From an uncultured Pseudoteredinibacter sp. (GTDB lineage Bacteria; Pseudomonadota; Gammaproteobacteria; Pseudomonadales; Cellvibrionaceae), in NCBI RefSeq assembly GCF_947502065.1, contig NZ_CANMYE010000005.1:310001-374000 (forward strand): a stretch of DNA of 64,000 nt, given 5' to 3'. Below are positions 7,948 through 16,140 of the stretch, in pieces. The position numbers were made by a program, and so were the translations under genes. The number at the start of each line of letters is the position of its first letter. The stretch's first letter is position 1. Under the pieces are notes generated by a model. It did no database searches. It saw only the letters and a program-made list of their open reading frames with translations, and was not told the origin of the DNA.

Positions 7948-8547
7948 ATGGATTTGGTATTTCAAGCAAGCTGGCCAGCCCTTTGGGCAGCTTTGCTAAG
8001 CCCGCAAGGCATTATTGCGAGCTGTTTATTTTGTATAGGTGTGTTGGGTTTTCTGCTGTTTCAAGATATGGGAGAAAACTTGCGCTCATCCTTGCTGTCG
8101 CTAGCACTTTTCGGCTTGCTTGCGCTGGCCTATTCTTATTTGCAGTTTAGTCAGCCGGCGATCCCTCTGGCCCAGACCAGCGCCCCTGTAATAGCGGCGA
8201 CTCCTCAAGTTAATAACAGCGCGATTATTACTCGCGGTGAAGGTGATTTAACGTCGGATGAGGCAGGCTACATCTATATTGGGCGATACCATAAGAAGAG
8301 TTGGCAAAGCGCTTTGTTTGATGGCCCCGAAGGGCCGCTGCGAACCGGAGATGTTTTGCAGTTAAACACGAACCGCGAGATGTTTGCCTGCGCCCCATAT
8401 CGCAAGAAGATGCTGGATTTGCGCTTTACCTATTGCAAAGAGGTTATCGGGCAAGCCCAAGCCGAAGACAATGTGCGGGTCGCAAGGCCACCTATTATTG
8501 TGGGCTTGAGCAATGTTTGGGTTTACGTCACCAAGGTAAGCGGTTAG
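7948..8547 (+). CDS. Membrane-anchored protein of unknown function
   Basis: The 199-residue product has two N-terminal membrane spans (about residues 18-38 and 45-65). A Pro/Ala linker follows, then a soluble C-terminal domain from about residue 95 (GEGDLTSDEAGYIYIGRYHKKSWQ). A segment near residue 130, LRTGDVLQLNTNREMFACAPYR, resembles a small beta-barrel, and two cysteines (FACAPY and FTYCKE) could pair if the domain is periplasmic. The start is certain: AAGGAGGT lies six bases before the ATG. I do not recognise a family. It follows the alanine symporter and converges on a secreted protein gene. Confidence 0.7.
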   Translation: MDLVFQASWPALWAALLSPQGIIASCLFCIGVLGFLLFQDMGENLRSSLLSLALFGLLALAYSYLQFSQPAIPLAQTSAPVIAATPQVNNSAIITRGEGDLTSDEAGYIYIGRYHKKSWQSALFDGPEGPLRTGDVLQLNTNREMFACAPYRKKMLDLRFTYCKEVIGQAQAEDNVRVARPPIIVGLSNVWVYVTKVSG

Positions 8548-8552
8548 TGCCG

Positions 8553-9557
8553 TTAGCAGTCTGTGCCGGTGCAAGTTAGTAAGTAAGGGGCCCTAATAGA
8601 GCCGCCTAGACTTGCGTTGGCTTCATCTGAGTAGCCACCAATTTCCATAAGCCATAACCAAGAGTGCACACGCCAACCTTCTGGGTCACGTGGTAAATCT
8701 AGCTTCTTTTGCTCCATTGTGTCGAAGATACAGGTTAAATTGTCTTTAGTGATATGTAGCCGAAAGAACTGTTCTTTGCTGAAAGGCTTATCGCTGAAGC
8801 TGTTGCTATAAATAGATTTTTCAAAAAAACGACATTGTTCATTACTGTCTTCAGCTGCAAGAAGTGGTGCGGAGACAAAAGCTGAATATCCATCGTGAGC
8901 ACTGAAGGAGGGGTAGACTCCGCGCATGTCGTACAAGTTGGCTAAAACACCGATGATTTGTCCGCTATCGCTCTGTAAATAAACCACCATAGAGGATTGT
9001 CCAATGGCTTTTCCATTGGGTGAATTGGCATCGCGATAAAACTGCGGCAGGCGATGGAAAAACTGAAATGTCAGGCTCCAGTCTGCCTCATTGCTCCAAG
9101 GCCTAGGCGCGCCTTCGATGTCATAAAGGTATTGGTAAGCACAGTGCGGGCCGCCGCCATTTATAGCCTGCCAGTCAAATTGCCAAGTATTAATCATACA
9201 GCCTGCCTGGTAACCGTGCAGTTGGATGGCGCTGCTCCCGGTTGGTGGGGCTAGGTCAAACTCACCAAACTGGTTTTCGACGTCGGTATGAAACCCAGTG
9301 TAATAACCGACATCATAGCTAATATTTTGTTCGGCAGCGTTTGGGCCTAAATGTCTGATAAAAAGCTGTGGCTTATTAGTTTCAAAAGGTTCAACAGTAA
9401 TTAAGCCGTTTTGAACAACGATATGATCTTCTGGTTGACTAATGAATTGTGGGCTGGTGAAAATTTGTCCGATTTGCGCGTGGGCGTGATTAATGGCAAG
9501 TCCAGACACTAGAAGAGAAGCAAGTGCAGATCTAAAAAACATTACTTTGGTGTCCAT
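8553..9557 (-). CDS. Secreted protein of unknown function
   Basis: The 334-residue product opens with a classical signal peptide (MFFRSALASLLVSGLAINHAHA, cleavage after AHA near residue 28). The mature part is rich in aromatic residues and Gly/Asn/Ser and probably beta-stranded. It carries spaced cysteines at CMINTWQFDW, GGGPHCAYQY and NEQCRFF and ends with CTGTDC, so disulfides in the periplasm or outside are likely. I do not recognise a domain. The ATG at residue 6 is an alternative start. A quasi-palindrome lies 31-58 bases upstream. The gene stands alone, with a convergent neighbour and an XRE gene behind it. Confidence 0.7.
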   Translation of the reverse strand: MDTKVMFFRSALASLLVSGLAINHAHAQIGQIFTSPQFISQPEDHIVVQNGLITVEPFETNKPQLFIRHLGPNAAEQNISYDVGYYTGFHTDVENQFGEFDLAPPTGSSAIQLHGYQAGCMINTWQFDWQAINGGGPHCAYQYLYDIEGAPRPWSNEADWSLTFQFFHRLPQFYRDANSPNGKAIGQSSMVVYLQSDSGQIIGVLANLYDMRGVYPSFSAHDGYSAFVSAPLLAAEDSNEQCRFFEKSIYSNSFSDKPFSKEQFFRLHITKDNLTCIFDTMEQKKLDLPRDPEGWRVHSWLWLMEIGGYSDEANASLGGSIRAPYLLTCTGTDC

Positions 9558-9587
9558 TCCAGATTAAGTGTTTCCGATAGTTTACAT

Positions 9588-9615
9588 CCGACTGCAGAAT
9601 ATTCTCTGTAGTTGG
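9588..9615. promoter_or_regulatory. Imperfect inverted repeat upstream of the secreted protein gene
   Basis: Arms CCGACTGCAGA (9588-9598) and TCTGTAGTTGG (9605-9615) pair at 9 of 11 positions around a 6-base gap. The spacing from the start codon suits an operator. A weak terminator for the XRE gene is less likely, as no T-run follows. Confidence 0.35.
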
Positions 9616-9654
9616 ACATAAACGGTAATTTTGAGAGGGTGAGCGCAGCTTTCT

Positions 9655-9876
9655 TTATGTTTGTTCTTGTTGATATTGAAACACTTCCTCTAAAGGGCGC
9701 TGAAAGACCGCCGCAATTTTAAAGGCCACTTCCAGCGAAGGAGAGTAGCGCTCAGCCTCTATGGCCAATATGGTTTGTCTTGTTACCCCAACAGCCGTGG
9801 CGAGCGCTTGTTGGGTCATTTCATCATGTTCAAACCGCAGGCGGCGTATTTGATTGCTAATTTGGCATTTGCTCAT
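9655..9876 (-). CDS. Small XRE regulator paired with a membrane protein
   Basis: A 73-residue one-domain Cro/C1 repressor: IRRLRFEHDEMTQQALATAVGVTRQTILAIEAERYSPSLEVAFKIAAVF covers the five-helix DNA-binding fold. The frame could extend 69 codons further upstream, but that part has no protein character and overlaps the upstream gene. The ATG at 9876 has GGGAAG four bases upstream and is chosen. It lies 17 bases after the membrane protein gene, so both are one operon. The palindrome upstream of that gene is its likely binding site, and the membrane partner may modulate it. Confidence 0.85.
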   Translation of the reverse strand: MSKCQISNQIRRLRFEHDEMTQQALATAVGVTRQTILAIEAERYSPSLEVAFKIAAVFQRPLEEVFQYQQEQT

Positions 9877-9893
9877 GTCACTTCCCGCTGTGG

Positions 9894-10343
9894 TTAGATA
9901 CCACGATATAGATAATAAAGCTGGCGTCCGGCGTTTGTTAACTCGGCCAAGATTAATCCGATTAATAACAATAAAAGTGGGTGGGCTAGGCTTAATTCGC
10001 TGCGGTCGCCACCAAATTGTACGGTTAAGCCAAATTGCACTAGGGCCAGTACGATGGTGGTTTGGCTGATGGTTGCAGACCAATAAGCGCCAAGCTGGGC
10101 TGCCTGCTGCTCTCGTTCGTCGCGCTCCTCTTCCGCGTCTTTATTCGCGACGATGGCGATTGCGATATGGCAGAGTATATAAGCGATAACAGCCATAAAG
10201 AGCACGCTAGCAACCACCTCATAGGCTTGTTCAATATTAAATAAGGCCCCATTACCCGCTAAGATCAATTGCTTAACGGTATACCCGATTAAGCCCAACA
10301 TAATTAGGGCATCAACCCACAGCACTTGTTCGCGATAAGCCAT
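9894..10343 (-). CDS. Four-helix membrane protein, partner of XRE regulator
   Basis: The 149-residue product has four membrane spans: about residues 10-28, 42-64, 86-108 and 118-140. A highly charged cytoplasmic loop (NKDAEEERDEREQQAAQ) lies between spans 2 and 3. A perfect ribosome site (AAGGAGG) lies six bases before the ATG. Membrane proteins of this size followed by a 65-75 residue XRE protein form a recurrent two-gene module in bacteria, but no function is established that I can name. Its promoter carries a 28-bp palindrome over the -35 box. Confidence 0.75.
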   Translation of the reverse strand: MAYREQVLWVDALIMLGLIGYTVKQLILAGNGALFNIEQAYEVVASVLFMAVIAYILCHIAIAIVANKDAEEERDEREQQAAQLGAYWSATISQTTIVLALVQFGLTVQFGGDRSELSLAHPLLLLLIGLILAELTNAGRQLYYLYRGI

Positions 10344-10387
10344 TACTGCCTCCTTGGTATAATTTGATTAACCTGGTGTTAAAAATG

Positions 10388-10446
10388 TTTGACATGGCAA
10401 ATCCTAGTTTGGCTTTAGCATCATGTCAAATATATTTGACATGATG
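10388..10446 (-). promoter_or_regulatory. Promoter with 28-bp perfect palindrome and extra half-site (XRE operator)
   Basis: Positions 10419-10446 form a perfect palindrome whose arm is CATCATGTCAAATA. Reading leftward, TTGACA at 10429-10424 is the -35 box, followed by a 17-base spacer and TAGGAT (10406-10401) as -10. A further half-site TTTGACATG lies at 10388-10396, just after the expected start of transcription. A repressor bound here would block both promoter elements. Confidence 0.75.
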
Positions 10447-10480
10447 TTTGTAGAACTTAACAAATGCCATTGTATTTATG

Positions 10481-10508
10481 GTGAGACGTGAGACGTGAGA
10501 CGTGAGAG
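10481..10508. repeat. Tandem heptamer repeat, four copies
   Basis: Unit GTGAGAC is repeated three times exactly and a fourth time with a final G. It lies between the XRE operator and the argH terminator, outside any gene. Confidence 0.8.
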
Positions 10509-10541
10509 GGGGCTAGAAGAGCTAAGCTGATCTAGAGGTGT

Positions 10542-10564
10542 AAAAAGGCCCACCGTAGCGGGCC
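10542..10564 (-). terminator. Rho-independent terminator of argH
   Basis: On the minus strand GGCCCGC, loop TACG, then GTGGGCC (one G-T pair) is followed by five T. It starts 12 bases after the argH stop. Confidence 0.85.
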
Positions 10565-10575
10565 TTGTGGGGGAT

Positions 10576-11979
10576 TTAGCGCTGCGCTATAAGGGCTAGT
10601 GCGCGTCCTGCGGCTTGGCGAACCTGATTTGGGGCGGTGCCGCCAATGTGATTGCGAGCGGCAACCGAGCCTTCAAGAGTTAGAACTTGGAAGACATCAT
10701 CGCTGATTTGGCCGCTAAATTGCTGTAGCTCTTCTAGGCTCATATCAGATAGATCCTTACCGGTTTCTAAACCGTAGGCGACAGATTTACCCACAATCTC
10801 GTGCGCATCGCGAAAAGGCACGCCTTTGCAAACGAGGTAATCCGCTAAATCTGTAGCGGTAGAGAAGCCACGCTTAGCGGCTTCCAGCATGGCCGCTGGT
10901 TTAGATTCAATGGCAGGAATCATATCGGCGAAAGCACGTAGACAGTCTTTGACGGTATCCACTGCATCGAATAATGGCTCTTTATCTTCCTGATTGTCCT
11001 TGTTGTACGCCAGTGGCTGGGATTTCATCAAGGTTAGCAGGCTGATCAAATGACCATTCACGCGGCCTGTTTTACCACGTACCAGTTCTGGCACATCCGG
11101 GTTCTTCTTTTGGGGCATGATGGAAGAGCCGGTGCAGAAACGATCTGGCAAATCAATAAAATTAAACTGCGCTGAAGTCCACAATACCAACTCCTCAGAC
11201 ATGCGTGACATGTGGGTCAGCAGCAAGCTGGCAAAGGCGCAGAATTCGATGGCGAAGTCGCGATCGGATACTGAGTCCAAGCTATTCTCAGTTGGCTTGT
11301 TAAAGCCCAGCAACTCGGCTGTCATATCTCGCTGAATGGCGTAGCTGGTGCCAGCTAAGGCTGCGGCGCCTAGCGGCGATTGGTTTAAGCGTTTACGGCA
11401 ATCGACTAAGCGACCAAAGTCACGCTCTAGCATCTCGTTCCAAGCCAATAGGTGATGACCGAAAGTTACTGGCTGGGCTGTTTGCAGGTGCGTGAAGCCT
11501 GGCATGATGGTGTCGGCTTCGCCTTCGGCCAGTTTGATTAGACCGTCTTGCAGGCGTGTCATTTCAAGGCTGATCAAGTCAATCTCGTCGCGTAGCCACA
11601 GGCGAATATCGGTAGCTACCTGATCGTTGCGAGAACGGCCGGTGTGGAGTTTTTTACCGGTAATGCCAATGGCTTTGGTTAGCGCTGATTCGATGTTCAT
11701 ATGAACATCTTCAAGGGGAATAGACCAGTCAAAGCGTCCGGCTTCAATATCCGCTTGCACGGTCTGCAAGCCCTGGATGATGGCATTTCGCTCTTCTTGG
11801 TTAAGCACGCCTGCTTCGGCCAGCATGGTGGCGTGGGCGACGGAGCCCTGAATATCTTGTTTGTACATGCGCTGGTCAAATTGCACCGAGGCTGTAAAAC
11901 GTTGTACAAAGGCGTCAGTTGCCTCACTAAAGCGACCGCCCCATTGCTGATTGGTGGCGTCGTTTTGGCTATCGCTCAT
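10576..11979 (-). CDS. argH: Argininosuccinate lyase
   Basis: This 467-residue cytosolic enzyme splits argininosuccinate into arginine and fumarate, the last step of arginine synthesis. It belongs to the fumarase/aspartase superfamily. The signature [15 protein letters not shown], with the catalytic Ser, lies near residue 284, and [19 protein letters not shown] opens the protein as in other ArgH. Length is normal, and AGGATG precedes the ATG by six bases. It diverges from algZ, an arrangement shared with Pseudomonas. Confidence 0.97.
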   Translation of the reverse strand: MSDSQNDATNQQWGGRFSEATDAFVQRFTASVQFDQRMYKQDIQGSVAHATMLAEAGVLNQEERNAIIQGLQTVQADIEAGRFDWSIPLEDVHMNIESALTKAIGITGKKLHTGRSRNDQVATDIRLWLRDEIDLISLEMTRLQDGLIKLAEGEADTIMPGFTHLQTAQPVTFGHHLLAWNEMLERDFGRLVDCRKRLNQSPLGAAALAGTSYAIQRDMTAELLGFNKPTENSLDSVSDRDFAIEFCAFASLLLTHMSRMSEELVLWTSAQFNFIDLPDRFCTGSSIMPQKKNPDVPELVRGKTGRVNGHLISLLTLMKSQPLAYNKDNQEDKEPLFDAVDTVKDCLRAFADMIPAIESKPAAMLEAAKRGFSTATDLADYLVCKGVPFRDAHEIVGKSVAYGLETGKDLSDMSLEELQQFSGQISDDVFQVLTLEGSVAARNHIGGTAPNQVRQAAGRALALIAQR

Positions 11980-12193
11980 GGTTACATCCTGCTTTTTTAA
12001 TCTTAAAGTATTGGTTTGCTATTGCGCCTAAATAGGCAGCGCCCACCTAAGGGTGTGGCATTATAGTGCTTCATGCCGCCTAAGGTAACTGATCAACCTT
12101 TTGGCCTTGTGGTGTCGGTGCATCGAAGCGCGAAGCCGTACAATTCAGCACTGTTTTATCACCACCGTTTTTATATGCTCCCTAGGAGAGGCT

Positions 12194-13252
12194 TTGTTTA
12201 ATAGAAATAGTAAAAAGCGCCAATTAGAACAAGGAGTTAATGAAACTCTGAATATTCAGGGGGATTTCCTACCCGATCTGAAAAAACCATCTGTAGCTTT
12301 GGTGGTGGTCTTGGTTTGTGAGCTATTGGCGATCACCTTGAGTTTGTCGGCCTTTGGTTTAGAAGGCTTCGATTGGCAGGGCTTTGGCATGGTCTCCTTC
12401 GCGGTACAGTGGGTCGCGCTGGCATCGCTGCTGTTTTTGGCTTTGATGTCGGGCTGGCTCAATAAGCGCCACCCGGCTGTAGCAGGCCTGAGTTGTTTCG
12501 CCGTAGTTCAGCTGATGACGCTATGCTTGTTCAGCGTGGTTATCTCTCAATATGGCGATATGCTGCAGTTAAATTATTGGAGCCTCGGGCAGTTTTTGCT
12601 GATTTCCATGATTATTTCAGGCATCGGCCTGCGCTATATGTACTTACAACAACAAGTGCGTAACCAACAGCAGGCGCATTTGCACTCTCAGCTTCAGGCG
12701 CTGCAATCGAGGATTCAGCCCCATTTCTTGTTCAACTGTATGAATACGATTGCCTGTTTAATCGAGGTAGATCCGCAAAAGGCTGAGCAGGCGATTGAAG
12801 ATCTTAGTGAGCTGTTTCGTGCCAGTCTGGCTGAGCCCAAATTGGTTACTCTAAGGGATGAGGTCACTTTATGTGAGCGTTACCTGGCGATGGAAAAGTT
12901 GCGCATGGGTGAGCGCTTACATACTGATTGGCAGGTGACTGATGATGCTTGGAATATGCCAATCCCGAGCTTAGTACTGCAGCCTTTATTAGAAAATGCC
13001 ATTAAGCATGGCGTGCACCACTTGCCCCAGGGTGGCACTATTCGAATAAAGGTGCTTAAACAGAATGACGAGCTACACTTAGTAGTAAGTAACCCTCTGG
13101 TACAAGAGGCCCGCAGTTCTGGGAATCAACTGGCACTGAACAATGTACTGGCCCGCCTAAAGGGGCATTTTGGCGAGAAGGTTAAGTGGAATATCGAGCA
13201 GAATGACGAACTTTACACAATTAATATTCGTTACCAATTGAAGAAATTATGA
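12194..13252 (+). CDS. algZ: Sensor histidine kinase AlgZ/FimS (LytS-type)
   Basis: Four membrane spans lie within about residues 30-160. The cytoplasmic kinase then begins with the LytS/YehU H-box LQALQSRIQPHFLFNCMNTIACLIEVDP, the first His being the phosphoacceptor, and the ATP-binding domain shows PSLVLQPLLENAIKHGVHHLPQGG. In Pseudomonas AlgZ works with AlgR on type IV pilus and alginate genes. The frame is open from TTG 12101. I chose TTG 12194, which has AGGAG five bases upstream and gives 352 residues, close to the family length. No ATG is available. A response regulator gene follows. Confidence 0.88.
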   Translation: MFNRNSKKRQLEQGVNETLNIQGDFLPDLKKPSVALVVVLVCELLAITLSLSAFGLEGFDWQGFGMVSFAVQWVALASLLFLALMSGWLNKRHPAVAGLSCFAVVQLMTLCLFSVVISQYGDMLQLNYWSLGQFLLISMIISGIGLRYMYLQQQVRNQQQAHLHSQLQALQSRIQPHFLFNCMNTIACLIEVDPQKAEQAIEDLSELFRASLAEPKLVTLRDEVTLCERYLAMEKLRMGERLHTDWQVTDDAWNMPIPSLVLQPLLENAIKHGVHHLPQGGTIRIKVLKQNDELHLVVSNPLVQEARSSGNQLALNNVLARLKGHFGEKVKWNIEQNDELYTINIRYQLKKL

Positions 13253-13306
13253 GCTGCTGCCGATAGCAATGATTCAACACAGTAAAAAACAAGTGAGATC
13301 TAAGTA

Positions 13307-14059
13307 ATGAGCACAATCATGGATGTTTTGGTCGTCGATGATGAGGCGCTAGCCAGAGAGCGGCTGGTTCGAATGATTTCCCGCATGGATGAGTGTGAGG
13401 TTGTGGCGCAGGCTGCTGGTGCCGATGAGGCTATGCAAGCTATTCAGTCGTCTGGTCCAGATGTGGTATTGATGGATATTTCCATGCCGGGTGAAGATGG
13501 CCTATCGGCGGCTAGACGAATTTCTACGATGGAAGACCCACCAGCGGTGGTGTTTTGCACGGCCTATGATAAGCACGCCGTTGAAGCTTTTGAGGCTCAG
13601 GCGGTTGGTTATCTACTTAAGCCAGTTAGGCAAGAGCAGCTAGAGCAAGTTTTACATAATGCTCGTAAACTTAATCGTATGCAGTTGGCTGCCTTAGATG
13701 ATATGGGCAAAACTGATCGCCCTAACGCGCGTAAACATATTAGTGCGAAAACTCGCCGTGGCGTCGAGCTGATCCCATTAGAAGATGTATTTTATTTTCT
13801 GGCCGATCAAAAATATGTGACAGTTTACCATCGTGGGGGTGAAACCTTGATCGATGATACGCTAAAAGAGTTAGAGTCTGAATTTGAAGCCAGTTTTGTG
13901 CGTGTTCACAGAAATGCATTAGTTGCTCGCAGCTATATTGAAGGTATGGAAAGAGCTGCAGAAGGACACTATGTTATGCGCTTGCGTGATAGCGATGAAA
14001 AGCCAGTGGTAAGTCGTCGGCATGTAAGTCGTATTCGAGCAATGCTAGCTGAAATGTAA
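13307..14059 (+). CDS. algR: LytTR-type response regulator AlgR
   Basis: The 250-residue protein has a receiver domain (acidic pair D11-D12, phosphoacceptor D57 in LMDISMPGEDG, CTAYDKHAVEAF, LLKPV) and a LytTR DNA-binding domain from about residue 140 (RRGVELIPLEDVFYFLADQKYVTVYHRGGE, then FVRVHRNALVARSYI). AlgR controls twitching, alginate and other traits in Pseudomonas, partly without phosphorylation. It follows the kinase gene by 54 bases and ends at a strong terminator. Its presence with pilT/U and pil-chp genes in the same window fits pilus control. Confidence 0.93.
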   Translation: MSTIMDVLVVDDEALARERLVRMISRMDECEVVAQAAGADEAMQAIQSSGPDVVLMDISMPGEDGLSAARRISTMEDPPAVVFCTAYDKHAVEAFEAQAVGYLLKPVRQEQLEQVLHNARKLNRMQLAALDDMGKTDRPNARKHISAKTRRGVELIPLEDVFYFLADQKYVTVYHRGGETLIDDTLKELESEFEASFVRVHRNALVARSYIEGMERAAEGHYVMRLRDSDEKPVVSRRHVSRIRAMLAEM

Positions 14060-14081
14060 ATTGCGTTTCTTTTTTTATCAA

Positions 14082-14109
14082 AGCCTCGATAGTATCGGGG
14101 CTTTTTTAT
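14082..14109 (+). terminator. Rho-independent terminator of algZ-algR
   Basis: Stem AGCCTCGAT / ATCGGGGCT (one T-G pair) with loop AGT is followed by six T. Confidence 0.9.
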
Positions 14110-14417
14110 TTGTGTGCAGAAAAGCAACTCGCCACTCGCATTTTCGTCGAAAATAAATTTTCAAATTTGAAAAAATTGCATATTGATTTAATTGATGATG
14201 TTCTATTAATTGAAACGTTTTGTGGTTTTATCTATTCATAAATGACAGCTTACTCGCGGTATATTTCTTTTAGTATATTTCTCTTATAGCTGCGAGTTAC
14301 ATTTGTCTTATATTTTTGAAAAAAAGCTCTTTATCCCTGATTTGAGGTAATGTTTCGTCTAAATCCTTGTGCTACTATCCGTGCCAACAATTACTTCGAC
14401 AGGGAGCTCGAAACCAA
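14110..14417. other. AT-rich intergenic region with two palindromes
   Basis: No gene is visible. ATTTTCG, T, CGAAAAT (14140-14154) and the 16-bp perfect palindrome TTTTCAAATTTGAAAA (14158-14173) lie side by side about 250 bases before the TetR start. They could be operator sites for that regulator, or simply AT-rich hairpins. The distance makes autoregulation uncertain unless transcription starts far upstream. Confidence 0.4.
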
Positions 14418-15059
14418 ATGGCACGTCCCAGTGTTAAAGCGGAACGCACAGAAGAAATACTCGATGCATTCGAGAGATGTGTTGCTCGACTGGGTGTTGA
14501 GGGCACAACCTTAGAAAGGATTGCCGAAGAGTCTGGTCTGCGACGAAGCTTGTTGCGTTACCACATTGGCAACCGCGCCGAAATGGTGCAAGCCTTAGCG
14601 GATCGATACATCAAATCCTCCAGAACCGAAGCCTGCAAAATGCTTGCTTCAATGCCTGAATCAGAAACTAGTTCGCCACTGCTTGATTATTTATTTATCG
14701 ATATTGATGAAGATCAACGTAGAAAAATTTTAGTGGCGGAAGCTTTGGTTTCTGGTGCGGATCTCTATCCAGAAATAAAACAGCGAATGAACGAGTGGTA
14801 CAGCAATTTCGTCATGATATTGTGCCGCATAATCAATGTTGATTACCCAGATGCAGATGCGACAGCGCAGCGTGAAGTTGCCTGGGGCTTAATCAGCTTG
14901 GTGTTCAATGTTCAGATGATGGCTGCTTTAGGTGGTGGGGACTCTGTTCTCAAAGATAGTCGACGCGCAGCAGAGCGTTTGCTATTGAGTTTAAATGGGC
15001 ACAGATCAAAACCTGAGCCCGAAGCAAAGCTTGAAGCTTCAGAAGAGTTGTTGGCTTAA
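14418..15059 (+). CDS. TetR-family transcriptional regulator
   Basis: The 213-residue protein has the TetR helix-turn-helix in its first 60 residues (RTEEILDAFERCVARLGVEGTTLERIAEESGLRRSLLRYHIGNRAEMVQALADRY) and a helical ligand/dimer domain thereafter. The longest frame starts 17 codons earlier. The ATG at 14418 begins the usual ARPSVKAERTEEI and has GGGAG upstream, about 11 bases away. The gene is single, between the algR terminator and hemC. The ligand is unknown. Confidence 0.88.
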   Translation: MARPSVKAERTEEILDAFERCVARLGVEGTTLERIAEESGLRRSLLRYHIGNRAEMVQALADRYIKSSRTEACKMLASMPESETSSPLLDYLFIDIDEDQRRKILVAEALVSGADLYPEIKQRMNEWYSNFVMILCRIINVDYPDADATAQREVAWGLISLVFNVQMMAALGGGDSVLKDSRRAAERLLLSLNGHRSKPEPEAKLEASEELLA

Positions 15060-15186
15060 TCTTGTAAAGCCGCCAGAAATGATCTGCCTGGTTGTTTTTT
15101 GAGCGGCGCTTGCCTGAGCTAAAACATAGGAGCAGGTTCTCTGCTCTGTTATTATGTGCGCTTGATTTATTGATTAAGTGTTCATC

Positions 15187-16119
15187 ATGTCCCGATCTAT
15201 TCGTATCGCCACACGTAAGAGTGCTCTCGCCTTATGGCAGGCTGAGTATGTTAAAGCTGAGCTAGAGCGTCATCACCCAGGCTTAGAGGTAAGTTTGGTG
15301 CCCATGGTCAGCAAGGGCGATAAAATTCTAGATGTGCCGCTCGCCAAGGTGGGTGGCAAAGGTCTCTTCGTAAAAGAGCTTGAGCACGCGCTATTGGAAA
15401 AGCGCGCTGATATCGCCGTTCATTCCATGAAAGATGTGCCGATGGAGTTTCCCGAAGGTCTGGGCTTAGAGGTTATCTGCCCAAGGGAAGATCCACGCGA
15501 TGCATTTGTATCCAATGAATTTGCCTCCCTGGATGAACTGCCAGAAGGGGCCGTCGTGGGGACTTCTAGCTTGCGTCGCCAGTGCCAGCTTTTGGCGTCT
15601 CGCCCTGATCTTGATATTCGATTTCTGCGTGGCAATGTTAATACCCGTTTGGCGAAGCTGGATGCCGGTGAATATCAGGCTATTATACTTGCGGCCGCTG
15701 GGCTTATTCGCTTAGAAATGGCCGATCGTATTCGCGATTTTATCGCCCCAGAGCTTAGTTTGCCTGCCGGTGGCCAAGGGGCTGTGGGTATTGAGTGCCG
15801 AGTGGATGACGAAGCCTGCAAAGAACTTTTGGCGCCGCTGCATGATAATGAGACTGCCCGGGCCGTGGTGGCCGAGCGTGCTATGAATCGTCGCTTAGAA
15901 GGTGGCTGCCAAGTGCCTATTGCAAGCTACGCGATAGAGCGAGATGGTAAGTTGTGGTTGCGCGGCTTGGTTGGCGATCCAGATGGTAGCACTTTGTTAT
16001 TTGAAGAAGCCGAAGGCGGCTTAGATAGCGGCGAAAGTATGGGCATAGCAATGGCAGAGCGCTTACTCGAAGCTGGTGCCAAAGAGATTTTAGATAAGGT
16101 CTACGGCAATACGCCCTAA
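15187..16119 (+). CDS. hemC: Hydroxymethylbilane synthase (porphobilinogen deaminase)
   Basis: It joins four porphobilinogens into hydroxymethylbilane in the cytosol, on the way to haem and sirohaem. Visible motifs are [18 protein letters not shown], the [18 protein letters not shown] loop, the catalytic-Asp region [16 protein letters not shown], and C241 in [13 protein letters not shown], which binds the dipyrromethane cofactor. Length (310) is normal. The frame opens with GTG three codons earlier; ATG 15187 is taken because the protein begins [10 protein letters not shown]. It is the first gene of hemC-hemD-hemX-hemY. Confidence 0.97.
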   Translation: MSRSIRIATRKSALALWQAEYVKAELERHHPGLEVSLVPMVSKGDKILDVPLAKVGGKGLFVKELEHALLEKRADIAVHSMKDVPMEFPEGLGLEVICPREDPRDAFVSNEFASLDELPEGAVVGTSSLRRQCQLLASRPDLDIRFLRGNVNTRLAKLDAGEYQAIILAAAGLIRLEMADRIRDFIAPELSLPAGGQGAVGIECRVDDEACKELLAPLHDNETARAVVAERAMNRRLEGGCQVPIASYAIERDGKLWLRGLVGDPDGSTLLFEEAEGGLDSGESMGIAMAERLLEAGAKEILDKVYGNTP

Positions 16120-16140
16120 TTCAGCTTAGGTTTAAAGGTG

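Noticed and set aside
9877-10083. 69-codon N-terminal extension of the small XRE gene
   Set aside because: The extension overlaps the membrane protein gene and lacks protein-like character; an internal ATG with a ribosome site gives a normal one-domain repressor.
12240-12251. Three-codon leader ORF with a strong ribosome site inside the algZ 5' end
   Set aside because: It is in another frame, inside the coding region, and AAGGAG here is explained by Gln-Gly codons.
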